Made by a program: the position numbers and the translations under genes
Assembly (NCBI GenBank): GCA_000158135.1
Contig: DS999531.1
Location: forward strand, 1,641,774-1,705,773
DNA from: Rhodobacteraceae bacterium KLH11
Lineage (GTDB): Bacteria > Pseudomonadota > Alphaproteobacteria > Rhodobacterales > Rhodobacteraceae
DNA length: 64,000 bases
Direction of reading: 5' to 3'
Shown: positions 24,373 through 32,789 of the stretch, piece by piece
Numbering within the stretch: the first letter of the stretch is position 1
How the letters are laid out: each line of letters opens with the position of its first letter
The notes under the pieces: model-generated
What the model was told of the DNA's origin: nothing
Databases searched by the model: none
Seen by the model: only the letters and a program-made list of their open reading frames with translations

Positions 24373-25262
24373 TGCGCCGCGCCCTTCTGATTGCTGTCCC
24401 TTATGTCTGGTTGCTGGCGCTGTTTATGGTGCCTTTCTTCATCGTTCTGAAGATATCGCTTTCCGACACTGCCCTTGCCATCCCGCCTTACACCCCGACG
24501 CTGGACCTGTCTGGCGGCTGGGCGGGGATCAAGGATTTCTTCAGCCAGCTTGATCTGGAAAACTTCGTATGGCTGACCGAGGATGACCTGTATTGGAAAG
24601 CGTATCTGTCCAGCGTCAAGATCGCCCTGATCTCGACCGTACTGACGCTGATTGTCGGTTATCCCATCGCCTACGCGATGGCGCGTGCGCCGGAAGAGTG
24701 GCGTCCGACCCTGATGATGCTGATCATCCTGCCATTCTGGACCTCGTTCCTGATCCGCGTCTATGCGTGGATGGGCATCCTCAGCAACGAAGGATATCTG
24801 AACCAACTGCTGCTGTGGACAGGCATCATCTCGACCCCGTTGACCATTCTGAACACCAATACAGCGGTCTATATCGGTATCGTCTATACCTATCTGCCCT
24901 TCATGATCCTGCCGATCTATTCTGCGCTTGAACGGATGGATGGATCCTTGATCGAAGCGGCCGAGGATCTGGGGTGCTCGCGCCTGCAGGCCTTTTGGCT
25001 GGTCACAATCCCGCTGTCGCGTCCCGGCATTATCGCGGGCTGTTTTCTGGTGATGATCCCGGTGATTGGCGAATTTGTGATCCCCTCGCTTCTGGGGGGC
25101 TCGGGCACGCTGATGATTGGCAAGGTGCTTTGGGAAGAGTTCTTCTCGAACCGTGACTGGCCTGTTGCCAGCGCGGTGGCGGTGGTCTTGCTGTTGATCC
25201 TTGTGATCCCGATTGTGCTGTTCCAGCGGAACCAGCAAAAACAGACGGAGGCTGAAAAATGA
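24372..25262 (+). CDS. Polyamine ABC transporter permease 1 (PotH/PotB type)
   Basis: 296 residues from the ATG at 24372. Six membrane helices, the first at MRRALLIAVPYVWLLALFMVPFF, with large periplasmic loop 1 typical of PotH. The EAA coupling motif is EAAEDLGCSRLQAFWLVTIPLSRPGI, which contacts the ATPase. It pairs with the second permease; stop and start overlap as ATGA at 25259-25262. Confidence 0.92.
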   Translation: MRRALLIAVPYVWLLALFMVPFFIVLKISLSDTALAIPPYTPTLDLSGGWAGIKDFFSQLDLENFVWLTEDDLYWKAYLSSVKIALISTVLTLIVGYPIAYAMARAPEEWRPTLMMLIILPFWTSFLIRVYAWMGILSNEGYLNQLLLWTGIISTPLTILNTNTAVYIGIVYTYLPFMILPIYSALERMDGSLIEAAEDLGCSRLQAFWLVTIPLSRPGIIAGCFLVMIPVIGEFVIPSLLGGSGTLMIGKVLWEEFFSNRDWPVASAVAVVLLLILVIPIVLFQRNQQKQTEAEK

Positions 25263-26077
25263 ACAGGCTCAGCTGGTTCAATACGGTCTCGCTGACGCTG
25301 GGGTTTGCGTTTCTCTATATCCCGATGGTCATCCTGATCATCTTCAGCTTCAATGAAAGCAAGCTGGTCACGGTCTGGGCTGGTTTCTCGACCAAATGGT
25401 ATGGTGAACTGATCCAGAATCAGGCGTTTCTGGATGCCGCATGGGTCACCTTGCGCGTCGCTGTGTTCTCGTCAACGCTGGCGACAATTCTGGGGACGGC
25501 GGCGGCCTATGTTCTGGTCCGTAGCGGCCGGTTTTTCGGGCGTACCCTGTTTTCCGGAATGATCTACGCGCCGCTGGTGATGCCAGAGGTGATTACCGGC
25601 CTGTCGCTGTTGTTGCTGTTCATCGGGATCGGTCTGGACCGAGGCATCCTGACCATCGTTCTGGCGCACACGACCTTTTCCATGTGCTTCGTGTCGGTCG
25701 TTGTCTCTTCGCGCCTTGTGACCTTTGATCAATCGCTGGAAGAGGCCGCTTTGGATCTGGGGTGCTCACCTGCGCAGGCCTTCCGTCTGGTGACCCTGCC
25801 CATCATCGCGCCGGCGGTGATTTCCGGCTGGCTGTTGGCCTTTACCCTGTCACTGGATGATCTGGTGATCGCATCTTTCACATCCGGCCCGTCCGCCACC
25901 ACCTTGCCGATCAAGATATTCTCGGCCGTGCGACTGGGGGTCAGCCCCGAAATCAACGCCCTGTCGACGCTGATGATCGCGGTGGTCACGGTTGGGGTCA
26001 TAGCTGCGTCTCTGGTCACGAAACGCGCAATGATGCGGCAAAGGCAGGATGAGCAGGCCGCCGCGCGCACCGAATGA
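25259..26077 (+). CDS. Polyamine ABC transporter permease 2 (PotI/PotC type)
   Basis: 272 residues. The short N-terminus leads into helix one (TVSLTLGFAFLYIPMVILIIFSFNESK, the FxxNxSK segment being typical of PotC/PotI). The EAA motif is EEAALDLGCSPAQAFRLVTLPIIAPAV. Six helices in all. It overlaps the previous gene by four bases and the following oxidase gene by four bases (ATGA), so transporter and catabolic enzyme are translated from one message. Confidence 0.92.
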   Translation: MNRLSWFNTVSLTLGFAFLYIPMVILIIFSFNESKLVTVWAGFSTKWYGELIQNQAFLDAAWVTLRVAVFSSTLATILGTAAAYVLVRSGRFFGRTLFSGMIYAPLVMPEVITGLSLLLLFIGIGLDRGILTIVLAHTTFSMCFVSVVVSSRLVTFDQSLEEAALDLGCSPAQAFRLVTLPIIAPAVISGWLLAFTLSLDDLVIASFTSGPSATTLPIKIFSAVRLGVSPEINALSTLMIAVVTVGVIAASLVTKRAMMRQRQDEQAAARTE

Positions 26078-27375
26078 GGCGGATATTTTCTGAGTATGCC
26101 TACAGCCCCGCACCCCGTGCCGGATGCTGGTGGGATGAGACGATTGCAGCCCCCGATTGGCCGGAGCTTGAAAGTGACCTGCCCGTCGATGTGGCCATTA
26201 TCGGCGGCGGCTTTACCGGCGTATCAGCTGCGCTGCACCTTGCGCGGGCTGGCGCATCTGTGGCGGTGCTTGAGGCTGAAACCCCCGGTTGGGGCGCTTC
26301 GGGCCGAAACGGGGGGTTCTGTTGTCTGGGCGGGTCGAAGCTGAGCGAACCGGCCCTGTCTCGCCGGTATGGCACTGCTGATGCCCAGGCGTATCTGCAG
26401 GCCGAAAAGGACGCGGTAGCGCTGGTTGCCGATCTTCTGGCAGAGTATGGGATCGATGCCGACACGCATTCACGGGGCGAAACCCAACTGGCCCATTCAC
26501 ACCGCGCAATGGCGCGGTTGCGTCGAACCGCTGACGCGGCTGGCCAGCTGCATGAAAAACACGAATTGCCCGATCTCGGGTTGGGCGGAGCGTTCTTTGG
26601 CGGATATACCACGCCCATTGGGTTTGGCCTGAATCCACGTAAATACCTGTTCGGGTTGGCTGATGCGGCGCGGGGCATGGGTGCCCACCTGTTCCAGCAC
26701 AGCATGGTGCAGCGGATAGGTAAAACCGCATCGGGATTTGAACTGACGACACCGCGTGGTCAGGTTCGGGCCTCTAGCCTGTTGGTGTGTACCAATGGCT
26801 ATTCCAGTGAGGATCTGCCGTCGTGGATGGCAGCGCGCTATATACCTGCGCAATCCACAGCTCTGGTCACGCGCCCTCTGACCGATGCAGAACTGCAGGC
26901 GCAGGGATGGACCTCGGATCAGATGGCTTATGACACGCGGAACCTGCTGCATTATTTCCGCCTGATGCCGGATCGGCGATTTCTGTTCGGAATGCGGGGC
27001 GGGCTGCTGTCCTCTCCGCGCGCCGAAAAGCGCATTCGAGGGAAAGCCCGGCGCGATTTCAGGCGCATGTTCCCGGGCTGGGCGTCCGTTGAGGTTACAA
27101 ATATCTGGTCGGGTATGGTGTGCCTGACCCGAGACCTCGTACCTTTCGCCGGGCCTGTGCCGGGGCAGGCCGGGCTGTATGCCGGGTTTGCCTATCACGG
27201 AAATGGGGTGGCGATGGGAACCTATTGCGGGCGCGCGTTGGCCCGGTTGGCGCTGGGCCAACCCGTCGCTCTGCCAGCGCCACTTACGGAAGCCCCGCGT
27301 TGTTTCCCACTGGGTCGTTGGCGCCGCGCCGTGATGCCGCCCGCTTATGCTCTGCTGGCCTTGGCGGACCTATAA
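26074..27375 (+). CDS. FAD-dependent amine oxidoreductase (PuuB/DadA family)
   Basis: 433 residues. The N-terminal part has the conserved SYWWDE-like CWWDETI, then the FAD Rossmann motif VAIIGGGFTGVSAALHLARAGASVAVLEAE and GASGRNGGF, as in gamma-glutamylputrescine oxidase PuuB. The C-terminal part has WSGMVCLTRDLVPFAG and GFAYHGNGVAMGTYCG, the second FAD contact. As last gene of the transporter operon it most likely oxidises the imported amine or its glutamyl derivative. No PuuA-type glutamylputrescine synthetase is in the window. It overlaps the convergent phosphotransferase by six bases. Confidence 0.87.
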   Translation: MRRIFSEYAYSPAPRAGCWWDETIAAPDWPELESDLPVDVAIIGGGFTGVSAALHLARAGASVAVLEAETPGWGASGRNGGFCCLGGSKLSEPALSRRYGTADAQAYLQAEKDAVALVADLLAEYGIDADTHSRGETQLAHSHRAMARLRRTADAAGQLHEKHELPDLGLGGAFFGGYTTPIGFGLNPRKYLFGLADAARGMGAHLFQHSMVQRIGKTASGFELTTPRGQVRASSLLVCTNGYSSEDLPSWMAARYIPAQSTALVTRPLTDAELQAQGWTSDQMAYDTRNLLHYFRLMPDRRFLFGMRGGLLSSPRAEKRIRGKARRDFRRMFPGWASVEVTNIWSGMVCLTRDLVPFAGPVPGQAGLYAGFAYHGNGVAMGTYCGRALARLALGQPVALPAPLTEAPRCFPLGRWRRAVMPPAYALLALADL

Positions 27376-28170
27376 AGCGGCGCGTTCCAGCTCAAGGGCG
27401 GGGGCATAGTCAGGCGTTCCATTTTCAACGCGCCAAAGGCAATAAGCCGCCATGCGCCAGGCAAACCAGGGGCGTAACGACAGATAACGCCCGGTGATTT
27501 CAGGCTGGCCATACGCCGCAAGGAATTGTGCCACTTCGGTCTCGGACAGTGGCGTGCCACGATACAGATGTTGCATGGCGGGTGACAGGAATATCGCCAG
27601 ATCTTCGCAGGGATCCCCCAACGCCGGGCATTGCCAGTCGATCAGGGTCAGGCCCTGAGGCGATTGCAGGATGTTCCCGGCAACCGGATCGCCATGAATC
27701 AGGCATGGGTCGGCCAAGGGGGCGACATGACTTTGCGGCCGTTGCGCAAACAGCCGTTCCGTTTCCGCCGATTGACAGCTGGCCAGAACCTCAAGCGTAT
27801 GCTGGTTCAGGGCTTCGCTACCGTTGCGGCCACAGGGAAGATCCAGACTGACAGGGTGTCGATGCAACTGCCGAAGCAGATGCGCGACATTTTCAACCCC
27901 GTTCCGCCATGGGGTGCCCGGCGCGTGATCGTAGTAAACCCAATTGGCTTTGCCAAAAGAACCGGTTGCGCGCAGCTTGGGAACAAACCCGGTATCGCCA
28001 AGCTCGCGCAGGCAATTCGCCTCTAACTGCGCATCGTTGCGAAACAGCGGATTTCGGAACGGTGCACAGTAAAGTTTCAGCACGGCGTCACTGCGTCTGG
28101 AAAGAACCCTCCAGACCCGATTGCTGCGTCCGCCATACAGCACGTCGAAGCGGACACCGGAATCAATCAA
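27370..28170 (-). CDS. Aminoglycoside/choline-type phosphotransferase (APH family)
   Basis: 266 residues from a TTG at 28170, but the start is doubtful. The frame stays open 39 codons further (to 28287) with protein-like sequence (for example PPPDLVAQLNGRG), without any ATG, GTG or TTG; only two CTG codons exist. Family features: GGRSNRVWRV (nucleotide loop), VLKLY, the Brenner-type catalytic HGDPVAGNIL and metal-binding LIDWQCPALGDPCEDLAIFL. Members phosphorylate small hydroxyl compounds such as choline, ethanolamine or thiamine. It follows flgD on the same strand but shares nothing with flagella. Confidence 0.8.
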   Translation of the reverse strand: MIDSGVRFDVLYGGRSNRVWRVLSRRSDAVLKLYCAPFRNPLFRNDAQLEANCLRELGDTGFVPKLRATGSFGKANWVYYDHAPGTPWRNGVENVAHLLRQLHRHPVSLDLPCGRNGSEALNQHTLEVLASCQSAETERLFAQRPQSHVAPLADPCLIHGDPVAGNILQSPQGLTLIDWQCPALGDPCEDLAIFLSPAMQHLYRGTPLSETEVAQFLAAYGQPEITGRYLSLRPWFAWRMAAYCLWRVENGTPDYAPALELERAAL

Positions 28171-28292
28171 CCCCCGGCCGTTGAGCTGGGCAACAAGATC
28201 AGGCGGAGGCTGGCGGTGTTCAGACAGGAGCTTTACCAGTTTGAGCGGCGAGTCGCGGTTTTGCCCAGCTTTGGCCCGTGCTGCGCGTCAGA

Positions 28293-28958
28293 TCAAGCTC
28301 CGGTACGAATTTGTGTGATGGTATCGACCGATACCTCAGCCCCACTGTTCAGCGTCAGCATGACCGCACCGTCGCCAACTTGCGCTTCAACCACCCGGCT
28401 GAAAACCGCTGCAGGGGTTTCAGCCAGCAATTCACCGTTATCAAAGCTTGCAAGCGCAGCTGAGTAGGTGCCTGCCGGCAACGCATTGCCAGCGCCATCG
28501 ACCCCCGCCCATTCGAATTCCGCCTGGTCAACCGGCACGGCGCGGCGATCAACAACACGCCCCTGACTATCACGAACAACCAGTTCCGCGCGGTCGGCGG
28601 ATGGTTCGGCGCTGGCAAAGATTGCGACGGGCTGGTCGTCGAAGCGAAACGGCGCATCCGTGCGCACATCCATCCCGACCCAGCTTGCGAGTTGGTTCAG
28701 GTTGACCGACCCAAGCGTCAGCGACAAATCGGACAAAAGCGCATTGGCCTGAACTTGTTGCTCCACCATCGAAAACTGCGCCAGTTGCGAGGCGTATTCC
28801 GACGAATCCAGAGGTTCCAGGGGGTCCTGATTGCGCGCCTGTACGGTCAGCATGCGCAGAAAGGTTTCGAAATCCGAGGTCAGCGCCGCGCGTTGCGTAT
28901 TGCCAGCGGCATTGGCTTGTGCTGCCCCAAGGGTCGATGGGTTGGTCGCTGTGATCAT
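28293..28958 (-). CDS. flgD: Flagellar hook assembly (cap) protein FlgD
   Basis: 221 residues. FlgD caps the growing hook and guides hook subunit assembly outside the cell. The conserved N-terminal export and polymerisation segment is seen: DFETFLRMLTVQARNQDPLEPLDSSEYASQLAQFSMVEQQ (read in pieces at residues 29-68). The C-terminal half is the Ig-like/Tudor hybrid domain (AELVVRDSQGRVV, AGTYSAAL). The start is three bases from the fliK stop, so fliK-flgD form an operon on the minus strand. Confidence 0.95.
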   Translation of the reverse strand: MITATNPSTLGAAQANAAGNTQRAALTSDFETFLRMLTVQARNQDPLEPLDSSEYASQLAQFSMVEQQVQANALLSDLSLTLGSVNLNQLASWVGMDVRTDAPFRFDDQPVAIFASAEPSADRAELVVRDSQGRVVDRRAVPVDQAEFEWAGVDGAGNALPAGTYSAALASFDNGELLAETPAAVFSRVVEAQVGDGAVMLTLNSGAEVSVDTITQIRTGA

Positions 28959-28961
28959 ATC

Positions 28962-30182
28962 TCAAAGCCTCATATCAAGGCCACGTTCGGGGCCGAGTGG
29001 GAGTGTGGGGTCGTGTTGATCAAGTGCATCTGAGGTCTGGCTCGTCTCTGTACCATGGCCGGAGCCGGACGGGTCGTCCTGCTGCGATGTGCCATCCGAC
29101 AGGCCAAGATCAAGCGTCAGACCCGCATATCCAAGTTTTTCGAATTCTGCCGAAAGGATTGAAATATGTCGTCGCATCAAATCAAGCGTTTCGGGCCGCT
29201 CGGTCGCAATCGTCAGGTGGAACCCGTCTTCCCGACCGTTGAGAGTGATTGATACCCGCCCAAGCTCTTCCGGGTTCAGGGCAATTTCGACACCTCCTGC
29301 ACCGGGGCGGGCCGATATGACCGTTGCCAATTGCCCTGCAATCGCGCGCGCAATCTCGGCGCGGGCTGCGATGGTTGGGGTGGCTGGCATCGCGTCGCGC
29401 TGGCCAGAGCTTGTGGTGACATCCTTGATCACGGTCAAATCATCACTTTCGGGTATTGCTGCAGAGTCGGTGATGTCTTCGTTTGGGGCCCAACCCATGG
29501 CCTGAGCCGGGGTCATAGCCTTAACCGCTGCGGATATTACGGGTTTGCTATTCGCTTTGTTCCCGGTTGGCGCATTTACCTCGCCAGTCAGGCGGGTTTC
29601 GGGCTCTGCCTTATGCTGTGCGGGATTCGAGGCCGTGTCTGGGGGTGGAGCAGGATGCAGGACATGCGGTCCGGTTGATTGCCTCACGCCCGGATTTTCA
29701 ATGCGGGTATGTGCGTGTTCGGTTGCGGAAGAGTCGTGGACGACCTCAACTGGTGCCGGTGGGACCGACCCCCGGGCGGGCGCATGATTTTCCGATGCCC
29801 AATTGATCAAAACCACATTCTGATGCGCGCGCATCGGCTCTGAGGCTGGCGCGCTCGTGCTTGCAATCTGCTTGGGCAACGGAGTGTTGTCTTTGAATTC
29901 AGCCGCTTGTAGCAAACCGGTCTGAGGGGGCGCAGGGTCATCGTCTTGCGTTGCTTTTGGCGCTTCGGTATCAGCGTCTGTCGCAATCTCCGAATGCTCA
30001 GACAATTCTGCGGGATCGGCGGCGGCAGCAAGCGTTTCTTCACTGTCTTGCGGTTCAACCCCCTCATTCAGAGCATCTGCAAAGGTAAACGCGCCTTTGT
30101 TCTTAACCTCCCCCGCACGCGACTGATCGGTTTTGGATTCCATTGACTGTGTGACTGTCATGAGTGTCAGCGGGTTAGCCAT
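28962..30182 (-). CDS. fliK: Flagellar hook-length control protein FliK
   Basis: 406 residues from the ATG at 30182, which has GGAG six bases upstream; an ATG 14 codons earlier lacks one. The first 270 residues are low-complexity, rich in Ala, Pro, Glu and Thr, as expected for the molecular ruler. The C-terminal Flg_hook domain (PF02120) is clear: EIALNPEELGRVSITLNG, FHLTIATERPETLDLMRRHI and LEKLGYAGL-like turns. FliK measures the hook and switches the export apparatus to filament substrates. Divergent from the flgJ-like gene over a 113-bp region with a CtrA-like box. Confidence 0.9.
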   Translation of the reverse strand: MANPLTLMTVTQSMESKTDQSRAGEVKNKGAFTFADALNEGVEPQDSEETLAAAADPAELSEHSEIATDADTEAPKATQDDDPAPPQTGLLQAAEFKDNTPLPKQIASTSAPASEPMRAHQNVVLINWASENHAPARGSVPPAPVEVVHDSSATEHAHTRIENPGVRQSTGPHVLHPAPPPDTASNPAQHKAEPETRLTGEVNAPTGNKANSKPVISAAVKAMTPAQAMGWAPNEDITDSAAIPESDDLTVIKDVTTSSGQRDAMPATPTIAARAEIARAIAGQLATVISARPGAGGVEIALNPEELGRVSITLNGREDGFHLTIATERPETLDLMRRHISILSAEFEKLGYAGLTLDLGLSDGTSQQDDPSGSGHGTETSQTSDALDQHDPTLPLGPERGLDMRL

Positions 30183-30230
30183 TCGTTGCTCCGACTTCGT
30201 TTGTCTGCCCTGCACTGTGCCCATAGGAAG

Positions 30231-30245
30231 TTACGTTTATTTTAA
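30231..30245. promoter_or_regulatory. CtrA-like box in the fliK / flgJ-like divergent promoter
   Basis: TTAC, seven bases, TTAA: one mismatch from the TTAA-N7-TTAA box of the cell-cycle regulator CtrA, and followed by CC as in many natural sites. CtrA controls flagellar genes in several Rhodobacterales. Confidence 0.5.
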
Positions 30246-30295
30246 CCGCTTTCCTCTTTGATCATGAAAGTTCGAAGCAAATTCCGGAGAAACCG

Positions 30296-30571
30296 ATGAC
30301 GATTTCCGCAATCGCAACAGCAACCCAAACCGCTTTGGTTCCACAACAGCTAAAGGCCGCGTCCGTTGAGCTTGAGGCGAGTTTTCTGGCCGAAATGCTG
30401 AAATCTGCGGGCCTCGGACAGGCACGCAGCGCATTCGGGGGTGGGGCCGGAGAAGATCAGTTCGCCTCTTTCCTCGTGCAGCAACAGGCGCAGCAGATGG
30501 CCCGGGCGGGGGGGATCGGTCTGTCCGAGGTTCTGTTCAACGCAATGATGGAGAAATTCGATGAAAAGTGA
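30296..30571 (+). CDS. Flagellar rod-binding protein (FlgJ N-terminal type)
   Basis: 91 residues. It has the single rod-scaffold domain of FlgJ: AASVELEASFLAEMLKSAGL, FASFLVQQQAQQMARAGGIGLSEVL, with no muramidase domain, which is normal in alphaproteobacteria. It helps rod assembly in the periplasm. Its 3' end overlaps the flgN-like gene by 11 bases, so the two are coupled. Confidence 0.88.
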   Translation: MTISAIATATQTALVPQQLKAASVELEASFLAEMLKSAGLGQARSAFGGGAGEDQFASFLVQQQAQQMARAGGIGLSEVLFNAMMEKFDEK

Positions 30572-30908
30572 CCCGGTCAAAGCGCTCGAAGAGCTGCTGG
30601 ATGTTGAACGCGCGGCATTGGTACACGGAGATTTGGCTGATCTGGACCGGCTGATGCCCGAAAAGGAAAACCTGATCGGTGCAATTAATGATCTGCAGGT
30701 TCTTGAAAGTGACGATCTGATCCGGGTGCAGAAAAAGGCAGCGCGCAATCAGGCCCTGTTGAACAGCGCGGCCGAGGGGATTCGCGCAGTGGCAGACCGC
30801 ATGACCGAGCTGCGCCGCGTGCGGCAGGAATTCAGCACCTATGACGCTGCGGGCCAGCGCAACGGATTTGCTGTGCGCTCTCGGGCAAAGCTGGAAAAAC
30901 GCGCATAG
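30561..30908 (+). CDS. FlgN-like flagellar export chaperone
   Basis: 115 residues, almost wholly helical, with heptad-like Leu and charged residues (ALEELLDVERAALVHGDLADLDRLMPEKENLI, in two parts), as FlgN chaperones show. FlgN keeps the hook-filament junction proteins FlgK and FlgL unfolded for export. FlgN is poorly conserved, so the name rests on length, helix pattern and place between the flgJ-like gene and flagellin. Confidence 0.75.
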   Translation: MKSDPVKALEELLDVERAALVHGDLADLDRLMPEKENLIGAINDLQVLESDDLIRVQKKAARNQALLNSAAEGIRAVADRMTELRRVRQEFSTYDAAGQRNGFAVRSRAKLEKRA

Positions 30909-30950
30909 GGCGGGGTTTGATTCAAATCCGAATCTTTGGATTGGCGCGTC

Positions 30951-30965
30951 TTAGCACTCCGTTAG
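30951..30965. promoter_or_regulatory. TTAG-N7-TTAG repeat upstream of flagellin
   Basis: TTAG occurs twice with seven bases between. It differs from the CtrA consensus by one base in each half. It lies 153 bp before the flagellin start. Tentative. Confidence 0.3.
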
Positions 30966-30990
30966 GGGATCGGGTTCAAAAGTGGTTTCG

Positions 30991-31073
30991 CACCTGAGAC
31001 GCAGGTGGCGCGAACGCCGGATGGTACATCGCACGGGTCAGAACGACGAAAATGCCCGCCGATTGCGGCAGGC
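30991..31073 (+). promoter_or_regulatory. Structured leader of the flagellin gene
   Basis: Three small hairpins follow one another: CACCTG/CAGGTG (30991-31007, 5-base loop), GGCG-CGAA-CGCC (31007-31018, tetraloop, sharing one base) and GCCCGCC/GGCAGGC (31054-31073, one mismatch). They could be targets for FlbT, which in Caulobacter binds the flagellin leader and destabilises the message. Confidence 0.45.
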
Positions 31074-31117
31074 GAAAATGGGCGATGAAAGCCCCGAATG
31101 GAAAAGGATGACAAATC

Positions 31118-32335
31118 ATGTCCAGTATTCTGACAAACAATGGCGCAATGGTCGCGCTGCAAACGCTGAAGTCGGTCAACAAGAACCTGGCGATGACTCA
31201 GAACGCGATCTCGACCGGTAAGGATGTTGCCACAGCAAAAGACAACTCTGCCGTCTGGGCCATTTCGAAAGTGATGGAATCGGATGTCAAAGGCTTCAAT
31301 GCCATCAAAGACAGCCTTGCGCTGGGAGAATCAACGGTAGCGGTGGCGCGTAACGCGTCTGAAACCGTGACCGATCTGTTGAACCAGATGAAGGGTAAAA
31401 TTGTTGCCGCGCAGGAAGACAATGTCGACCGGGGTAAGATCAATGCGGATGTGTCTGCTCTGCGTGATCAGATTACATCGGTTGTCGGGGCCGCGCAGTT
31501 CAACGGCCTCAATCTGGTGAACGGCGGTGCAGGCGCGACCGTCCTGTCGTCTTTGGACCGCGATAATGCAGGAAATGTGACGGCTTCTTCCATCAATGTT
31601 GCTGCGCAGAACCTGTCGACCGGTGGTTATACCGCAGCGGATGTCTTTACCGGCACGGATGGTGTTACTGCGGATACAGCCGACGCGTTTGGTTTCTCGC
31701 TTGACGGTAATGGCGGAAGCGATGACGTGGGCAGTATTGTGATTGCGGACCCGGGCACATTGGCCGCAGGCGATACCTTTACGGTTCGTCTGGGGGATGA
31801 TGTGGCATCATACACGGTTCGGGCTGAAGATATCGCCGCAGGTAACGCACCAGAGGAGATTATCGCAGCTGGTCTGAAATCCGCGATTGAGGCATCAGAT
31901 GCCAATGTCTCGGTTGCCTATGATCCGGGATCGAACGCGGCGCAGCTAGATATCACCAATGAAGGGTCCAATTCACTGCAAATCAGCGGTCAGTTTGCGA
32001 ATGCAAACTCTGGTGGTCTGGGTGCGTTGGCTTCGATCGACGTTTCCACTGATGCTGGTGCAACGGCCGCGCTAGGCGCAATCGAAAGCCTGATCGATAC
32101 CGCGATTGACGCGTCTGCTGCTTTTGGTTCGGCACAGGGCCGGATTGAAACGCAGAAAGAGTTCATTTCGAACCTGTCGGACTCGTTCAAATCCGGTATC
32201 GGTTCGCTGGTGGATGCCGACATGGAAGAAACCTCGGCTCGTCTGCAGGCGCTGCAGGTGCAACAGCAGTTGGCCACCCAGTCGCTGTCGATTGCCAATC
32301 AGGCACCGCAGTCGATCTTGTCGCTGTTCCGTTAA
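31118..32335 (+). CDS. fliC: Flagellin
   Basis: 405 residues; AAGGA nine bases before the ATG. The conserved D0/D1 helices are at both ends: N-terminal MSSILTNNGAMVALQTLKSVNKNL and AISTGKDVATAKDNSAVWAIS, C-terminal RIETQKEFISNLSDSFKSGIGSLVDADMEE, LQVQQQLATQSLSIANQAPQSILSLFR (cited in parts). The middle, about residues 150-310, is variable, Ala/Gly/Asp-rich and surface exposed. It builds the filament after export by the flagellar secretion system. Followed by flaF and flbT, its regulators, after a 79-bp gap. Only one flagellin gene is present here. Confidence 0.96.
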   Translation: MSSILTNNGAMVALQTLKSVNKNLAMTQNAISTGKDVATAKDNSAVWAISKVMESDVKGFNAIKDSLALGESTVAVARNASETVTDLLNQMKGKIVAAQEDNVDRGKINADVSALRDQITSVVGAAQFNGLNLVNGGAGATVLSSLDRDNAGNVTASSINVAAQNLSTGGYTAADVFTGTDGVTADTADAFGFSLDGNGGSDDVGSIVIADPGTLAAGDTFTVRLGDDVASYTVRAEDIAAGNAPEEIIAAGLKSAIEASDANVSVAYDPGSNAAQLDITNEGSNSLQISGQFANANSGGLGALASIDVSTDAGATAALGAIESLIDTAIDASAAFGSAQGRIETQKEFISNLSDSFKSGIGSLVDADMEETSARLQALQVQQQLATQSLSIANQAPQSILSLFR

Positions 32336-32414
32336 TCGCCAACCACAACCGGGGCGCGTGAGACGCGCGCCCCGGAATTGACCGTCCATTGATGGGCCAT
32401 CGGAAGGATTCCAC

Positions 32415-32789
32415 GTGACACCACAAACGCTTGCTCATCGTGCTTATGCACAATCGGCCGTGCCAACCCGGACGCCGCGCGATACCGAATATGAGGCTAT
32501 TTCGAAGATCACGCACCGCCTCAAGGCTGCTGCTGCGCGAAAAGGTACTGATTTTGGTGGTTTCGTGCAGGCCTTACATGAAAACCGCAGATTGTGGAAC
32601 GTGCTGGCAACGGGTGTCGCGGATACGGAGAATGCTCTCCCAAGCGCTTTGCGTGCCCGAATATTTTATCTGGCCGAATTTACCGAACATCACAGCAGCC
32701 AGGTCCTGGGCAACAAGGCCGGGGTAGAGCCATTGCTTGAAATCAACATGGCCGTGCTGCGCGGATTGCGTCAGATCAGGGGGAATTGA
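32415..32789 (+). CDS. flaF: Flagellar biosynthesis regulator FlaF
   Basis: 124 residues from a GTG at 32415 preceded by GGAAGGA. FlaF is an alphaproteobacterial helical protein needed for flagellin secretion and positive control of flagellin. Features: AHRAYAQSA, TEYEAISKITHRLKAAA, NRRLWNVLATGVAD and LARI/YLAEFTEHHS-like helix. Its TGA overlaps the flbT ATG (32787-32791), so the opposing regulators FlaF and FlbT are made together. Confidence 0.92.
   Translation: MTPQTLAHRAYAQSAVPTRTPRDTEYEAISKITHRLKAAAARKGTDFGGFVQALHENRRLWNVLATGVADTENALPSALRARIFYLAEFTEHHSSQVLGNKAGVEPLLEINMAVLRGLRQIRGN

Noticed and set aside
30937..30960. Sigma-54-like promoter before flagellin
   Set aside because: TGGCGC-GTCT-TAGCA resembles it, but GG and GC are nine bases apart where ten are required, and the -12 element has a mismatch.
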